Shown one piece after another: positions 10,560-21,693 of a stretch of 64,000 bases of DNA; the first letter of the stretch is position 1, and every line of letters starts with the position of its first letter. Both the position numbers and the translations under genes were made by a program. Under the pieces are notes generated by a model that was not told the DNA's origin, did no database searches, and saw only the letters and a list, made by a program, of their open reading frames with translations. Location: NCBI GenBank assembly GCA_000310025.1, contig FN649734.1:896112-960111 (forward strand). The letters are read 5' to 3'. Source of the DNA: Ectocarpus siliculosus (Eukaryota > Sar > Phaeophyceae > Ectocarpales > Ectocarpaceae).

Positions 10560-13500
10560 AGACAAAAACGTGTTCATTCCCGACGATGAAGGGTTGGAGA
10601 AGGTTATCGGATGGCTGCACGGTTATCGTGAACCCGTGACGGTTGTCGGCGACCCGTGTGTTGAGGCATGATCGATGTGCGCTTGTTGTAGAAGTCTCCT
10701 TGTGGTGGTGGTGCCTATTACCCCAGGCCGTAGGTTAAGACTATAATAGTTTGCAGGGGAGAGGGAGGTTGTGTTGACGTCACCAGGTCACGCCATCCCG
10801 CGAGGGTTTCCCTGCAGTACCAGCAGCACGCACCAAGAAAGGCTGGCAAGCACGTGCCGGCGTTGTGGCGATCCCGGTACACGGGTAGGGTTTTGTACAG
10901 AGGGGCGCTCGAAATGGACCTTGTGCACAGGAGTTTCGATAGACCCAAACGTTGTAAAAAGCAGTCATGGTCAGACAGTGTACATTGGGTATGTATTTAG
11001 ATGTATCGGGTAAACTCGAGGCTTGCCCCTCGCTCTTCGATTTTTTTGCGATGAAGTCACGAGCATCCGCGGAGAGAATTCGTGCACCATCGTTGATGTG
11101 GATGGGGAGAAGAGGATGAGGGAAATTGGATGTGAGGCCCTTATCGCCAGCGTGATGTGCGCCGAGTTAGTTAGGTCCTAGGTGGAGTGTGGCGTGCGGT
11201 AGTTCGGTGACATGTGTTGCACTGGAAGGACACCCCAGTAGCGCGCATAGTGTGGCGACATGCGAACTAAATGAGACACGAAGTACGACGTGCTTCGAAT
11301 TCCAAATATACGGCCGAGTGCACTACCGAGGTGCGCCTCCTTTTTGCACCTACCTGCATGTGCACCTGCATACCATCCATCTGTTGCAAACACTCACGCG
11401 CACGCATCTTTTGTTTTGCACTTTTTTTGCCGTGCAAGACCAGCGCTACATTGGTGATTTTTAGGGCGACATTTCGGCGATAGTGTAAGGGCATGCACGA
11501 GACGGTCACCACAGACACTCGCGCTCCAAATCTGCTCGCGTGAAAGTGCCGAAACGTGCAAACGGGCCTCGGCGGTGAGGGTACCGAAGGGGCGTAAAAA
11601 CGCCCTCTCATGAACCAAAGTCCCACCCCTTTTACGAACTGTATCAGCAAAGCTGGTGGCGGCCAGACCGGTACTGCTACTCTGCTCCTTTGGGCCAGGA
11701 CTGTCTTGGTTCTACGTTGACATTGGCCGCCACGCATGCGTTCGATGTTACGCCGTGGCCGTGTGTGGTTGAGCAGGTCACCCGGTTTTGAAGAGTGTGG
11801 CGCAGGCAGGGGTGATGAGAGAAACAAACTACTTCCGTACATTGCAAGCACTAGTTCAAAGTTTCGGCGGTCCTGAAGCCTTCACGTCAACTCCAGTACG
11901 TGAAATATGCAGAGTTGTCCCTCAATCGTCGCTGAAAAGAACTCAACACATGTCGGGACGTTTTTCTCGGGCGGGTTGTGTTTCTTTCATGACATGTACA
12001 TTCTACATGGCAACAACTTTGCTCGAGGAACATTTGACTTCAAAAAAGCGTTTGACACAACGCTAAAATGACCTCCCATCAGGTACAGGTTCAACAGCAT
12101 ACGTAAAACTGCCTATGTAACAAACGTGTCAACCCCCCGTTGTAACCACTGAAGCCCTTTATTACCCGTTCCCCGCCTGTCAAGCAAGCTCTGCAAACCT
12201 ATGCTGAACTCAGCTCATTTTCGTCCTGACATGTCCAGATTAGTTTACTCTTGAACCTTGCGAGGCCAAGACTATTGAATCGGGGCCTGAGAACACCCAA
12301 AACATACTACAAGTATACATTTTTTTTCCCATCGCCCCTTAGAAAATCCCCCTCCAGCTCGAGTAACTCTGCTGGTCTCACAGCGGCATGCGGCTAGATC
12401 ACATGTCTTGTACATTCCTACCGCAGCAGTATTTTCTCAATGTCAGATGCTTTCGCAGTGGCGCGCAAGCAGATAATCGAAACAGCGCTTCCCCGCCACG
12501 CGCAATATCTACTTCGAGCAGCACATGTCAGACTGGATAAACAATGCCGTAAACAAGCATCTTGCATACATCTCTCTTCAACGTCTATCATACGATGGAG
12601 AATCCTTAAATAAAAAAGCAAAATCTATCATTGTTCCTCCTGCCCTCCCTCCCACCAGCTTGACACAACAAACTTATCACGACTTGGGGGCGCAACACCT
12701 CACAACAACACAAAAAAAAAAATACAAACCGCTTGGACATCTCCTGCTCTCGGTGGTGCTGCCGTTGACGATGGTCCTGTACATGGTGCTCCAGCCGCTG
12801 CTATCTCTCCTCGAGGTTGACGTTGATGTTGTTGTAGTTTCTGGTGAAGCTCGAAGAGGCCTGTTACTCCAGCGGCATTTTCAGCTTTGGGGTGACGCCA
12901 TTCATCAGGTGCGAACCTAAACGACACTCCATTTGTGAAACCGCGGTAGCCTGAACGGGAGGGAAGCACAACACACCCCTGTAAAGCAGTGCAAACGGCA
13001 AGGTGATGATCTTCGGGGGAAGGAGGGCGTCGAACGGCGCTCATCGCGGTGCCGTTGTTGGGTGCAGAGTGTGACCAAGGGTAGAATTGGACAGCGGTTG
13101 CCGTCGGCGAAAACCTTCCGCCGCATTGGCAGAACGGTGGAGACTTGTGACCATGGAGGAAAAACGAAAAAGACACACGGGTCGCGGGGGGGGGGGGGGG
13201 GGGGCTGGAGTTCCAGCTTTACGGCGTTTTCAACCGTCCTTCCGCTGTATGCGCCGCTTGAGAACCGCTTCTCCGTGGCTGCTGCTCCAACACACACCGC
13301 CGTCTACCTACAAGCCCAGGCAGACATCCACAGCCACCATCCGCACCGATGCCGTGCGGCTCGTTGGACGAAATCACCGAGAAAGAAACTTAAACGAGCA
13401 CAGTACAGCCCCCCAGGATGCCTCTACAGTGATTGTGTCGCCAACCGGCCGCCGAGGGTCTTCAGCGCGGCGACCGGAGGACTACGGCACGGCGATGATT

Positions 13501-13631
13501 TCCGGAAGATGTTGAGCCCACTCCCCTGTCAGGCCATTCCTAGCGTTACTACTGCCGTTGCCTACTTTGAATTCATTGCACCGTCCGTAGCTCACAGTCC
13601 TGCCCCAAACAAACCAATCTAGCGTTTTCAT
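10560..13631. other. Intergenic region between convergent RNase T2 and ankyrin genes
   Basis: About 3.1 kb between two 3' ends, plausibly holding long 3' UTRs. A poly-G tract of about 19 lies at 13186-13204. The open frames here (for example 194 aa on the minus strand at 11267-11851) lack family resemblance, splice context and compositional support. No gene is called. Confidence 0.5.
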
Positions 13632-15422
13632 TTACAGCCATTCGATGACGCGGCGGACTACAGACTGGTCACCCTGGGCTTCGAACAGGCGGCCAACAAC
13701 GTCGCGGAATTTCACAGCCCCCGATTCTTTTGACGTTTCGTTCTCCGCAACAGCACTCTTCTTCCCGACAACGCGCTTGCGCTTCGCCGACGGCACCCAC
13801 TGCTGCTGCGGTGGTACCTGTTCCCGCAAGGTAGATGAAGCGGCAACTGCCGCCGTTGTTCTGGCGTACAGCATGACTAGCCAGCCTCGACGCCTCCAAG
13901 CGCGGTCTGCCGGCGCCTGGCACAGCATCCGCACAATCTCTTCGCAGTCAGCCGCGTCTCTCACGGAAGCGGGTACACGCGACCCGACGAGGCCGCCAAG
14001 GCGCGGAACGTTGATACGCTGGGCGGCGGAAGCTTCGGACAGCGGCACACTTGAGGGGCAGGGCGGTGCCGTCTCCGAGATCGACGGCAAAGAGGAGAGC
14101 AGCAGCGTAGAGGGTGGTGTGCTCCGCGGAACGCAAGACAGGTCATCGGCACCCCACGACAACAACTCTTTCACGCATCCCACGGCGGCGTTGAGGCAGG
14201 CGAGCTTCAGAGGGCTCGTCAGCCCATCCGCGGACACGACGCTGATGTCTGCACCCGCCGCCAGGAGCATCCGGACGATGGGCCGGGAGGCGGCGCAGTG
14301 CAAGGGCGACATTCCCCCCTCCCTCATCGGGGTCTTGGCGTTAGGGTCTGCGCCGTGGAGGAGCAGCAACTCAGCAACTCTCACATTTGACTCTCGAGCG
14401 GCCACGTGGAGAGGAGACTCGGACGCACTCGACTCACTTCCGCTTCCGCTCCACAGGCCGCCGCCATCGTGGGCACCAGCAGCACTACTGTTGTCGCCGC
14501 TCCCACTCTGATTAATGCTGCCAAGCGTGAGGGCAGTGGACGACGGGGTCCTCCCCGGGTGAATGCGACCCGCGCGCCCCGCGGCGCGTCCGAGGTTAGG
14601 GTTTGCCCCCGCAGAGAGGAGGAGCTGGGCCATGTCTCCGGGCAACGAAGAACCTTCCCCCGTCCCCGCAAACGCACTACTACCGTCCTCCTCCGACTTC
14701 AGAGCTGCCACAGTGTGCAGGCAGCAGGCACCGCGCCTGTCCGGCGCATCAGGGTCTGCGCCGGCTTCCAAGAGAGCCTCCGCAGCGCCGACGTGACCCA
14801 TGCTAAGCGCCCACCGTAGCGGGGTCTGGCCGGACACGGCCCGAGCCTCGAGCTTCGCCCCGCCCCGCCGGATCAACTCGACGACCACAGAGGTGTGCCC
14901 GGCAGACGCCGCGGCGTGCAAGGGCGTGGCGCGATCCACCACATCTTCCGCGGTGGTGTCAGCTCCCGCTTCGAGCAAGGCCCGCACCGTCAATAGGTGG
15001 CCCCGCTCCGCCGCTAGTCGCAGGGGGGTCAATCCTTCGTTGGCGCCGGAGGTCACGACTGACTCAGTGGAGGCGCCGGCGGCGATAAGGAGCCGAGCAA
15101 TCTCAGAACGGTCGTGGATCGAGGCGACATGGAGAGAGGTGTGACCGCGAGCATCGCGAGTCGCATCCGGGTGCAGCGGAGGAACGCGGTCATCGCTGCT
15201 GTTTTCCGACGACGGGAGGCGGCGGAGAAGCGCCCTGGTTTTAGCGGCGTCGCCTGATCTGACGGAGAGGAGGAGAACCACCCCAGCCGAGCACGCCCTA
15301 GAACAGGACGGAAACGGCTCAGAAGCCGCCATCTTGGTCTGGATTTTGGTGCAGGTGCGGCGGTCGGGTTCAGGGTTCTTGGTGCGGTTTTCGGGGAGCG
15401 TCGCGACGGAAGGAGAGTTCAC
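13632..15422 (-). CDS. Ankyrin-repeat protein, single exon
   Basis: Intronless ORF of about 596 aa; role unknown, ankyrin repeats being protein-interaction scaffolds. Repeats show the G-x-TPLHxAA...LLxAGAD pattern. About five lie at residues 92-285. A Gly/Ser-rich linker follows at about 286-345, then about three more at 350-450 (for example SPLHVAARESNVRVAELLLLHGADPNA). The C-terminal part has WRRRGWLVMLYAR (about residue 515) and ends in a helical segment closing at VIEWL. A methionine is present at residue 31 (MAASEPFP; ATG at 15330-15332). Because the longer start is not clearly a strong ATG context, this internal ATG may be the true start, giving about 566 aa. No signal peptide or membrane segment was seen. 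The opposite strand is also widely open because of high GC, but lacks domain sense. Confidence 0.88.
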   Translation of the reverse strand: MNSPSVATLPENRTKNPEPDRRTCTKIQTKMAASEPFPSCSRACSAGVVLLLSVRSGDAAKTRALLRRLPSSENSSDDRVPPLHPDATRDARGHTSLHVASIHDRSEIARLLIAAGASTESVVTSGANEGLTPLRLAAERGHLLTVRALLEAGADTTAEDVVDRATPLHAAASAGHTSVVVELIRRGGAKLEARAVSGQTPLRWALSMGHVGAAEALLEAGADPDAPDRRGACCLHTVAALKSEEDGSSAFAGTGEGSSLPGDMAQLLLSAGANPNLGRAAGRAGRIHPGRTPSSTALTLGSINQSGSGDNSSAAGAHDGGGLWSGSGSESSASESPLHVAARESNVRVAELLLLHGADPNAKTPMREGGMSPLHCAASRPIVRMLLAAGADISVVSADGLTSPLKLACLNAAVGCVKELLSWGADDLSCVPRSTPPSTLLLSSLPSISETAPPCPSSVPLSEASAAQRINVPRLGGLVGSRVPASVRDAADCEEIVRMLCQAPADRAWRRRGWLVMLYARTTAAVAASSTLREQVPPQQQWVPSAKRKRVVGKKSAVAENETSKESGAVKFRDVVGRLFEAQGDQSVVRRVIEWL

Positions 15423-17310
15423 CGATCTACGAATAGAGTTTGCGGGTGTTGCAAGGGCGGCGAGAGTGGACGAAGGCGAGGACGGGGGAGGGGGCGGGGG
15501 AGAATCAAATCAGTACGTGGGATGACGTAATCGAACACGAGGCGATGGGAAGAAATATTCATTCTCTCAGCTAGGAAAAATGTGGTCACGGCCGTTGCGG
15601 CGTGCCACGTTGCGTCAGTGATGGCGCATCAGCAAACACAATATTTTCACCGTGGTAAAATCACCGCGTAAACACTTGAAAAACAGCTCTGGAACAGGCA
15701 GAAACACTATGAAATGGGTCTACCGTCAGCCGTGCTCGATATTCCGGTTGAACTCTGTGTGGCTGGTTGCGTCCAGTTTATCGGCGTGATTTCCGCTTTC
15801 GGTTAACTGCATGGAGCAGGCAGGATTGGTGTGTGTACCCCACCGAGCCTGACGCACACAAGGCCCAACTACACCTAACATCAAACAAGGGACACCCGCT
15901 CGAGAGTGTAACCTGTTCGAATGTACGTGTTAAAGTCTACACAGTGACGGATGAGGGACACTGTTGGGCACTGGACATGCTTACACCTGATATGTTCCTA
16001 CTTTGAGAAAGCAGTCATGCAAACCTGAATGAGAAAAACTACAGGGTACAAGTTTCGGAACATCCCGTGCAAGTCTCTGCTGCATCAACAACAAAGCGCC
16101 GGGGGGAAACACTATTCGGGATGTGGTGTGCTACTACGTTTCTGCCTCCATAGGTAGGAACGAACCTTGAATATTGTCTTTCAACTTGCTGGAGGTAAAT
16201 ACCGTTGTTGGAGTGGAACTAACGCTCTTCAGTACCGTCATCATTGTTGTGTAAAAAATGATGCGGAGACCTAGAGTGTTGATTGGAAGCGTCTACACCA
16301 GTGTGTGCTGGATTGCGATCATGAACACAGCTGTCGTGAAGAAACTGCGTCGTGGTCTCCGAAACGACGGTCCAAGTCTCGGCACTTGACGAAAAAACTA
16401 CTTGATTGGTCCTTGCTCAAACGCGTGTACCGCGCATGAGGCGAGAGAGTAAATCGGTTGCGAGAAACCCAAGAAGTACTCCATTACCTTTGCACCATGG
16501 ACAACAGAATGCGTTCGTGGATGTCATGCTGTAAAATGGTGTTCGTTGGATTGCAAAGAGTACAGGATAAACCGCCCGTTCGGAATTTTCAGCATTTAGT
16601 CTACACGTGAACAACACAATGCGAGCAAGAGGTGCAGGGAATATTCTAGGATTTGCACCTGAAAGTCAGTCACTGGTGTTCTCCAACAGTGCGTGCTACG
16701 CCTGTAACCTGCATGTACCGAAGAGTGGATGCTGATGTAAACGCAAATACTGTTGTACACATTAGCAGGTGCGAGCTTGTAGTATATTACAGCGAAGGGA
16801 TGCACCATCGGAGTAAGCAATTCAACAATCCTCCGGATATGGCGTGCCTACAGGCTAAACAACGACACATGCCTGACTCGACGGGCTACTCCCGCAGTTT
16901 TTGTCTCCATCCCCAACCCCAGGGAACAGCTTGCTAAGAAACGAAGGGGTCTACAGTAAGTGGGTGCTGGTGCACTCTGTGAGTGAGTAGTATCGATCCT
17001 GCGTTCGTGTGGTCTTGTATTCTACGTGAAAACGAGAAGATGAGAGTTTACAATTGAGAGTTTACCCAAATTTATTTTTGCCTTTATTTTTGTATGTGCC
17101 GGGTTTTCGACCACGGGCTCCCCATCGTGGACTAGTCTAAAGAGCTAAATGTGAGAGAAACAACAACAACAAACCAAAGAGCAAAAAACAACCATCCGAA
17201 TACAACAAAGGGTCCGGCTCACCTGCGTCGTTGCCTGGCTAACTAAAACTGACAGCACTCCAGGTAGAACGGGAAGCAAACGACCCACAATCAGGCGCAG
17301 CAGATAGCTT

Positions 17311-17349
<39 letters not shown>

Positions 17350-18683
17350 AGGAGGTGGACGACGAGCGTTTCGCGCCCCGTCTTCAAGAACACAAAAAAT
17401 GCCAAGAAGAGACGGAAGCGGGAGTTGGCAAAGACACACAGAGGGTTAAGAGGGCAGATACGGGAAACAACCTTGGTGGCCTTCCCGCCAGGGTCCTAGA
17501 GATTGATCCTCGGCCACGGCTCTTTGCTGTTGGCGCTTTCCGCTGCTGTCTGTCCCACTGAAGTACGGTACACGCGAAGGTAAGCGAAGGTGCCCTCGGC
17601 GGAATGTTATTGTAGTAGGAGGACTTCAACAAGGGTTCTCAAAGTGGTCAGCCGTGACGCAGCAGTTCGTAGCTCTAGCCAGTGTCTGAAGCAGAGAACA
17701 CGGACAGTGGAGGGGAGGACGAGCCCACGGGTCTGGAATATGTTCGAAGTGGAGAGAGAGGGAGAGAGGCCACCGTGCGTGTGTGTGCGTTTGATGTGAC
17801 CTCCATGCGTCACAAAAAAATTGAGCGGCATCTGAATGCCGTTTCGGACATGTTATCAGAACCTTCTCACATACCACGCTGCGATATCGCGTACCCCCCT
17901 TGCTGAGGCCGCAAGATGCCCCAGACCCGCTGCCGGACAGAGCGCAGAGCAGAGAGGGAGGAGGGCGATACGCTGGTGCCTACCAGCGACCGGGATGGGT
18001 TATCCTGATTCTACGTCAGATGGTGCCGGAAGACCAGGTGAGGTAAATAGCTGTTTTTAGTTTCAAACTACCGGGCAATGTGCTATGTTCTCTCCGCATG
18101 CCTCCTTGTACATGTAGAAGTCTACTCTGTTACTCCTTGCTGTATGCATGTATCATACTCCAGAGACGGGAGCAGTAGTTTGCTCGCACGGGTACCGCTA
18201 CCACCCTGAGGAGCACACCTTTGTGAAGTCACTTGCCATCGATGGTGTGCATGAAAGTGAATGGTCGGAGCTTCGTATGTGGGGAACTATTGCTGCAAGT
18301 GTGACTTCAACAGCACCGACTTTCTGCCGACTCCGAAGCAGAGCAGTTTACTGCTGTAGGTGCCCGCCGCTGTGCACCCGTACATCCAAAGTAGTTGCAT
18401 GGCAAACGATAGGGACATCTCGCTACTCACACCATTTCGTGCCGTCACAGTCATTGCCAGATGTTGTTCAGCTTTGTGAGGGTGTTCAGCTTTGTGAGGG
18501 CGATTTCTGCCGCCATGCAGCGTTGCTGATCTATGTCCAAAGTCGGTGTCTTCGCCGACGCGGGTTATCCATATACCTTTACCCCTCTGCCTACTGGTTT
18601 TGAACTGTAGGTCGGCGGCGAAATACAATAAGGCGTTTCCTCTTCTTGGTACCGAGTACTGCTCTGTTCCTGTCGTAAAATTC
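15423..18683. other. Intergenic region upstream of the ankyrin gene
   Basis: About 3.3 kb with no supportable gene. It holds a (CTG)12 tract at 17313-17348. Short open frames exist on both strands but none shows family motifs or consistent splice sites. The ankyrin gene promoter should lie just right of 15422. Confidence 0.5.
17313..17348. repeat. (CTG)12 trinucleotide repeat
   Basis: Twelve uninterrupted CTG units in sequence with no supported exon. Confidence 0.95.
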
Positions 18684-18935
18684 CCATCAGACCGGATGGT
18701 TCCAAGATTTGGAACAAATGATGGAACCACGGATCTCATCGAATACCGTAAACGTCGGAGTTTTCCACCCGGGGAGGGGATCGTTTTTTTTTCTGAAACC
18801 AACCCTCCCGGGGGAAAATTGACGTACCGAGGGGGGGTTAGTTTTTTTTTCCCAACGCTATCCCGAGGGGGGGGGTTGTGCAAAATAATGATGGTCCTCA
18901 CACCAAACACACAGAGAGAGGCGAAACTGAGATGG

Positions 18936-18983
18936 ATGTAGTGCCGCGCCACCGACTCCGTCTTCCAGTCCCCAATCTGCATG
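18936..18983 (-). mobile_element. Inverted fragment of the recombinase active-site region
   Basis: The reverse complement of this 48-nt stretch matches 19908-19955 with one visible mismatch. It encodes the same peptide (MQIG-D/G-WKTESVARHYI), containing the catalytic Tyr of the tyrosine recombinase. It lies upstream of, and opposite to, the main pseudogene. Confidence 0.9.
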
Positions 18984-19019
18984 ACGCGTTCGTGCTCAGT
19001 GTGTCCGGGGGGCGCCGTG

Positions 19020-20085
19020 GTTGGGAGACCGCTACCCCGGACGACGTGTTTGACTTTCTGTGTTTTCTGGGTGTCCAGGGAAAAGGGACCAAGTTTGTCC
19101 ACGCCAAGTCGTGCCCGGGTGTGGTTTCCGCGCGGGCGGATGCTTGCCTGCCGGGTTCGTTGTGCCCAAAACCGTACGCCGCTGACTCCGTGCGAAAAGG
19201 ATTCCTTTGCAAGTTGAAGATGGCCATGAAGTAGCATGGACAGGGGGAGGAATGGGACCCGGTCCGCCAGCTGGGCAACCCGTGTGCCAGCCCGCTGGTA
19301 GACTCGTACCTTCCCTTTGTTTTGGAAGAACAGAGGAAAGTAGGATTTTCGGTGAATCAGGCTCAGCCCTGGCTGGCACACACGCTGCTAGACCTCTTGC
19401 GGGACATGCGGTCGCGTGCGCAGGTGGCCCCGCAGCTGGGGGACCGCCTCGCATTGACCAGGGACGTCGCTTTGTTTTCGTCGGCGTTCTTTTCGATGCG
19501 CCGGGGTTACGACTTATCGTTCACGTTGGTATCGCAGATCCTCAAGCTTCCGGGGGCTTGCGGCCTGATTTTGCGGTTTTCAGTTTGGCAAGCAGCTCCG
19601 GGGGTCCAGCGAGGCAGCCGTAGTGTTGGCAGACCACGACGGTCCGGAACTTTGTGCGTTTCGCTCCGTTACGGCGTACATCTCGGCCGCTGAGCGCGTC
19701 GGTTGGGACCTGTCGAGGGGGGCACTTATTCCCGACGGTCACGGCGGAGGGTGAGAGGGGTGACCTCCCTCTTACCGCGGCCGACATGACGGCCTCCGTA
19801 CAGAATCATTTGCGGGTGGCTGAGCCGCCGAGGCAGTTTACCATGCACTCCTTTCGTGTAGGCGGTTCCCTCAGCAAGTCGCTGGTGGGGACGGCGGTAG
19901 ACGAAATCATGCAGATTGGGGGCTGGAAGACGGAGTCGGTGGCGCGGCACTACATTGGAGCTGCCACTAGTGGTCGCCTGTCGGGTAGCAAGCGGGGCCG
20001 GGGGCAGAGTTACGCCGATGCGAATAACATGCCCCTGTCTCCGGAGTTCAGACAAGAGTTTGCCGCATGCGCGGGACGTCAGTAG
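19020..20085 (+). pseudogene. Degenerate tyrosine recombinase of a Crypton/DIRS-type element
   Basis: Remnant of a phage-integrase-fold recombinase that would catalyse strand exchange for a mobile element. Readable blocks are DDVFDFLCFLGVQGKGTKF (about 19040), then FSMRRGYDLSFTLVSQILKL with the first Arg box (about 19490). Next is FTMHSFRVGGSLSKSL, the His-x-x-Arg box (about 19840), then MQIGGWKTESVARHYIG with the nucleophilic Tyr (about 19910-19955). Lesions are an in-frame TAG at 19232-19234, an apparent +1 in a T run near 19575 and an apparent +1 in a G run near 19715. The N-terminal side is interrupted by the inverted fragment at 18936-18983. The three frames together cover the family's whole catalytic domain, so the decay looks fairly recent. 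No reverse transcriptase was found nearby, so Crypton versus DIRS is unsettled. Confidence 0.85.
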
Positions 20086-20179
20086 GTACCGGTACAGGTG
20101 AAGGAAGTCTGGGTGAGTCCCCGTCTCGCCGGGGTAGAGAGAGAAATCAAAGGAGGCAACGAAGGATGGACGGGACCAC

Positions 20180-20641
20180 GGCCCGGCTCAGGAGGCCTCA
20201 TCCAATCCAATACTAACATTACATTAAATGACCCTCGATTTGGAGTCAGAATACGAAATATAGTAAAACTCCGATCAGACCGGATGGTTCCAAGATTTGG
20301 AACAAATGGTGGAATCATGGATCTCATCGAATGTATGGGGATATGTGTGTGGAAAGAGATCACCCCCTTCTTTCGCTCCGAAAACTATTGATCAGCTTTG
20401 ATCGCAAAACTATTGAGACCATCCCACCCACCCGGCGAGGGCCTGAAGCGTATATTTGACTAGTACGTTTGAGTTCATACCGAGATGTTTTACCGGTACG
20501 AATTCCGCGCTGGGGAGAGACGCCTTGAGTGTTCTCTTCCAGCGCGGGGTGGCATACCAGGCGAGGACTCCTGCCCGGCGCAGGAGCCCTCATCCAACCC
20601 AATACTTACGTTAAATGATGCTCGGTTTTGGAGTCAGAATA
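20180..20641 (+). repeat. 3' flank repeat of the recombinase element (copy 1)
   Basis: This block follows the recombinase pseudogene. It contains two internal direct repeats, 20180-20253 and 20570-20641, each with a CAGGAG-(G/C)CCTCATCCAA core and ending TTGGAGTCAGAATA. A diverged copy of the whole block lies inverted at 49955-50290 in collinear order. Family membership of the element's 3' end is inferred. Confidence 0.75.
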
Positions 20642-20943
20642 CTACAGAACCGCACCCGCATACGGCAATATGACTTACGGCAATGACTGCCTCATGCATT
20701 CTTCGTTTTCTTCGTCGTTAGAAGACGGGGGGCGATTTGTTTTGATTCTTGTCGACATCGCCACGCGTTCCTCAGAGCAGCCCCTCTAACGCAAAGATCC
20801 GAGCAATTTTCCTCAGCAGCAATATTGTATCAACATTAGCACGTGACGGAGTCCCTAGTTTCTGTTGCTCGGATGATCGAGTTCGAGGTGCCTTTCTCCG
20901 TACCGACACCCATCCCTTACGCTTTCCTTTATCCTTTTGTCAG

Positions 20944-21693
20944 CATCAACGGCGCCACCATCCCCATCGTCTTCGGCAGCATCGTCGACTGCGGCAAGCA
21001 GCGCGGCAGCGCCGGTTTTCGCTGGGGTGAGAGAACAAGAGCCGTCCTCGACAATGTCGCCAAGAAGGCGACGAGAGGTAGGCGGGGGAGGGGCTGGGTC
21101 GATTCCGTCCCCTGCTGCCCCTGTAGCAGAAGTGCGAACGGCAAGTCACAGGATCATGAAACTTGCTCCGCGAGTCTACCAGGCGCCAACTTTGAGATAT
21201 TGCTGGTGAGACCGACTTGTTGTGAGTTTTGTTTGCGGATGTGACGTTGACGCGTTTCTGTGGAAGATCGATCGCGGTTGGATGGCCTTCATTGTTTGTC
21301 GACTTGTCGGCTCACATTATCGGATTCGCTGCCACACAACGCGCTACGCTTTCCGTTGACCCCTAGAGAGCCTGGTCTCCCGCACCCTCGATGTTGCAGC
21401 TACCCTGGGGCTTGCGCCCCCTGCTCCCGCAGATACCCTTCGCCCTTGTAGTGCGCAAGCCCTTACTGCACATACGCCTTCTTGTGTCTCCGCTGCTCCA
21501 TTTCTGAACTTGTATTTGATCGCTCTTACCGCAGCGTACAAGTCCTGGCGGAGCACGCAGATAAAATCGTGGACCTCAGGGGGGTGGGGCAGGATACAGC
21601 TAGGCAGCTCTTGGAGGAGATCATGGGGAGGCAGAAGCTAACGTACCCGCTCGCCAAAGTGTTCATGAACTGCGGTGACGACGAACTTAGCAG
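20944..21693 (+). CDS. Rad7-like / LRR repair-protein N-terminal exons (partial)
   Basis: Two exons, 20944-21205 and 21535-21693. The first follows the acceptor TTTATCCTTTTGTCAG, is Ser/Ala/Pro-rich and ends APRVYQAPTLRYC. The second reads VQVLAEHADKIVDLRGVG and continues RQKLTYPLAKVFMNCGDDELS. This resembles the segment before the LRRs of Rad7-type nucleotide-excision-repair proteins, with C-x-x-VL...I..L..VG, then R-x-LT, then LF. The phases join (TG + C). The second exon's best donor is GC-type (CAG|GCAAGC at 21694). No start exon and no downstream LRR exons were identified, so this is either incomplete by eye or a gene fragment. It begins only ~300 bp after the recombinase element's flank. 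Confidence 0.4.

Larger units (their letters stand above)
18686..20332. repeat. 59-bp direct repeats flanking the recombinase remnant
   Basis: The 59-nt segment 18686-18744 (ATCAGACCGGATGGTTCCAA ... CTCATCGAAT) recurs in the same orientation at 20274-20332 with three visible mismatches. The two copies bracket the recombinase pseudogene. They probably belong to the element's terminal or split direct repeats. Confidence 0.85.

Noticed and set aside
11267-11851. 194-aa minus-strand open frame
   Set aside because: No motif, splice context or coding-like composition; it probably lies in the 3' region between convergent genes.
13645-14511. 288-aa open frame antisense to the ankyrin gene
   Set aside because: It mirrors the GC-rich ankyrin coding sequence, has no domain sense, and the minus strand carries clear ankyrin repeats.
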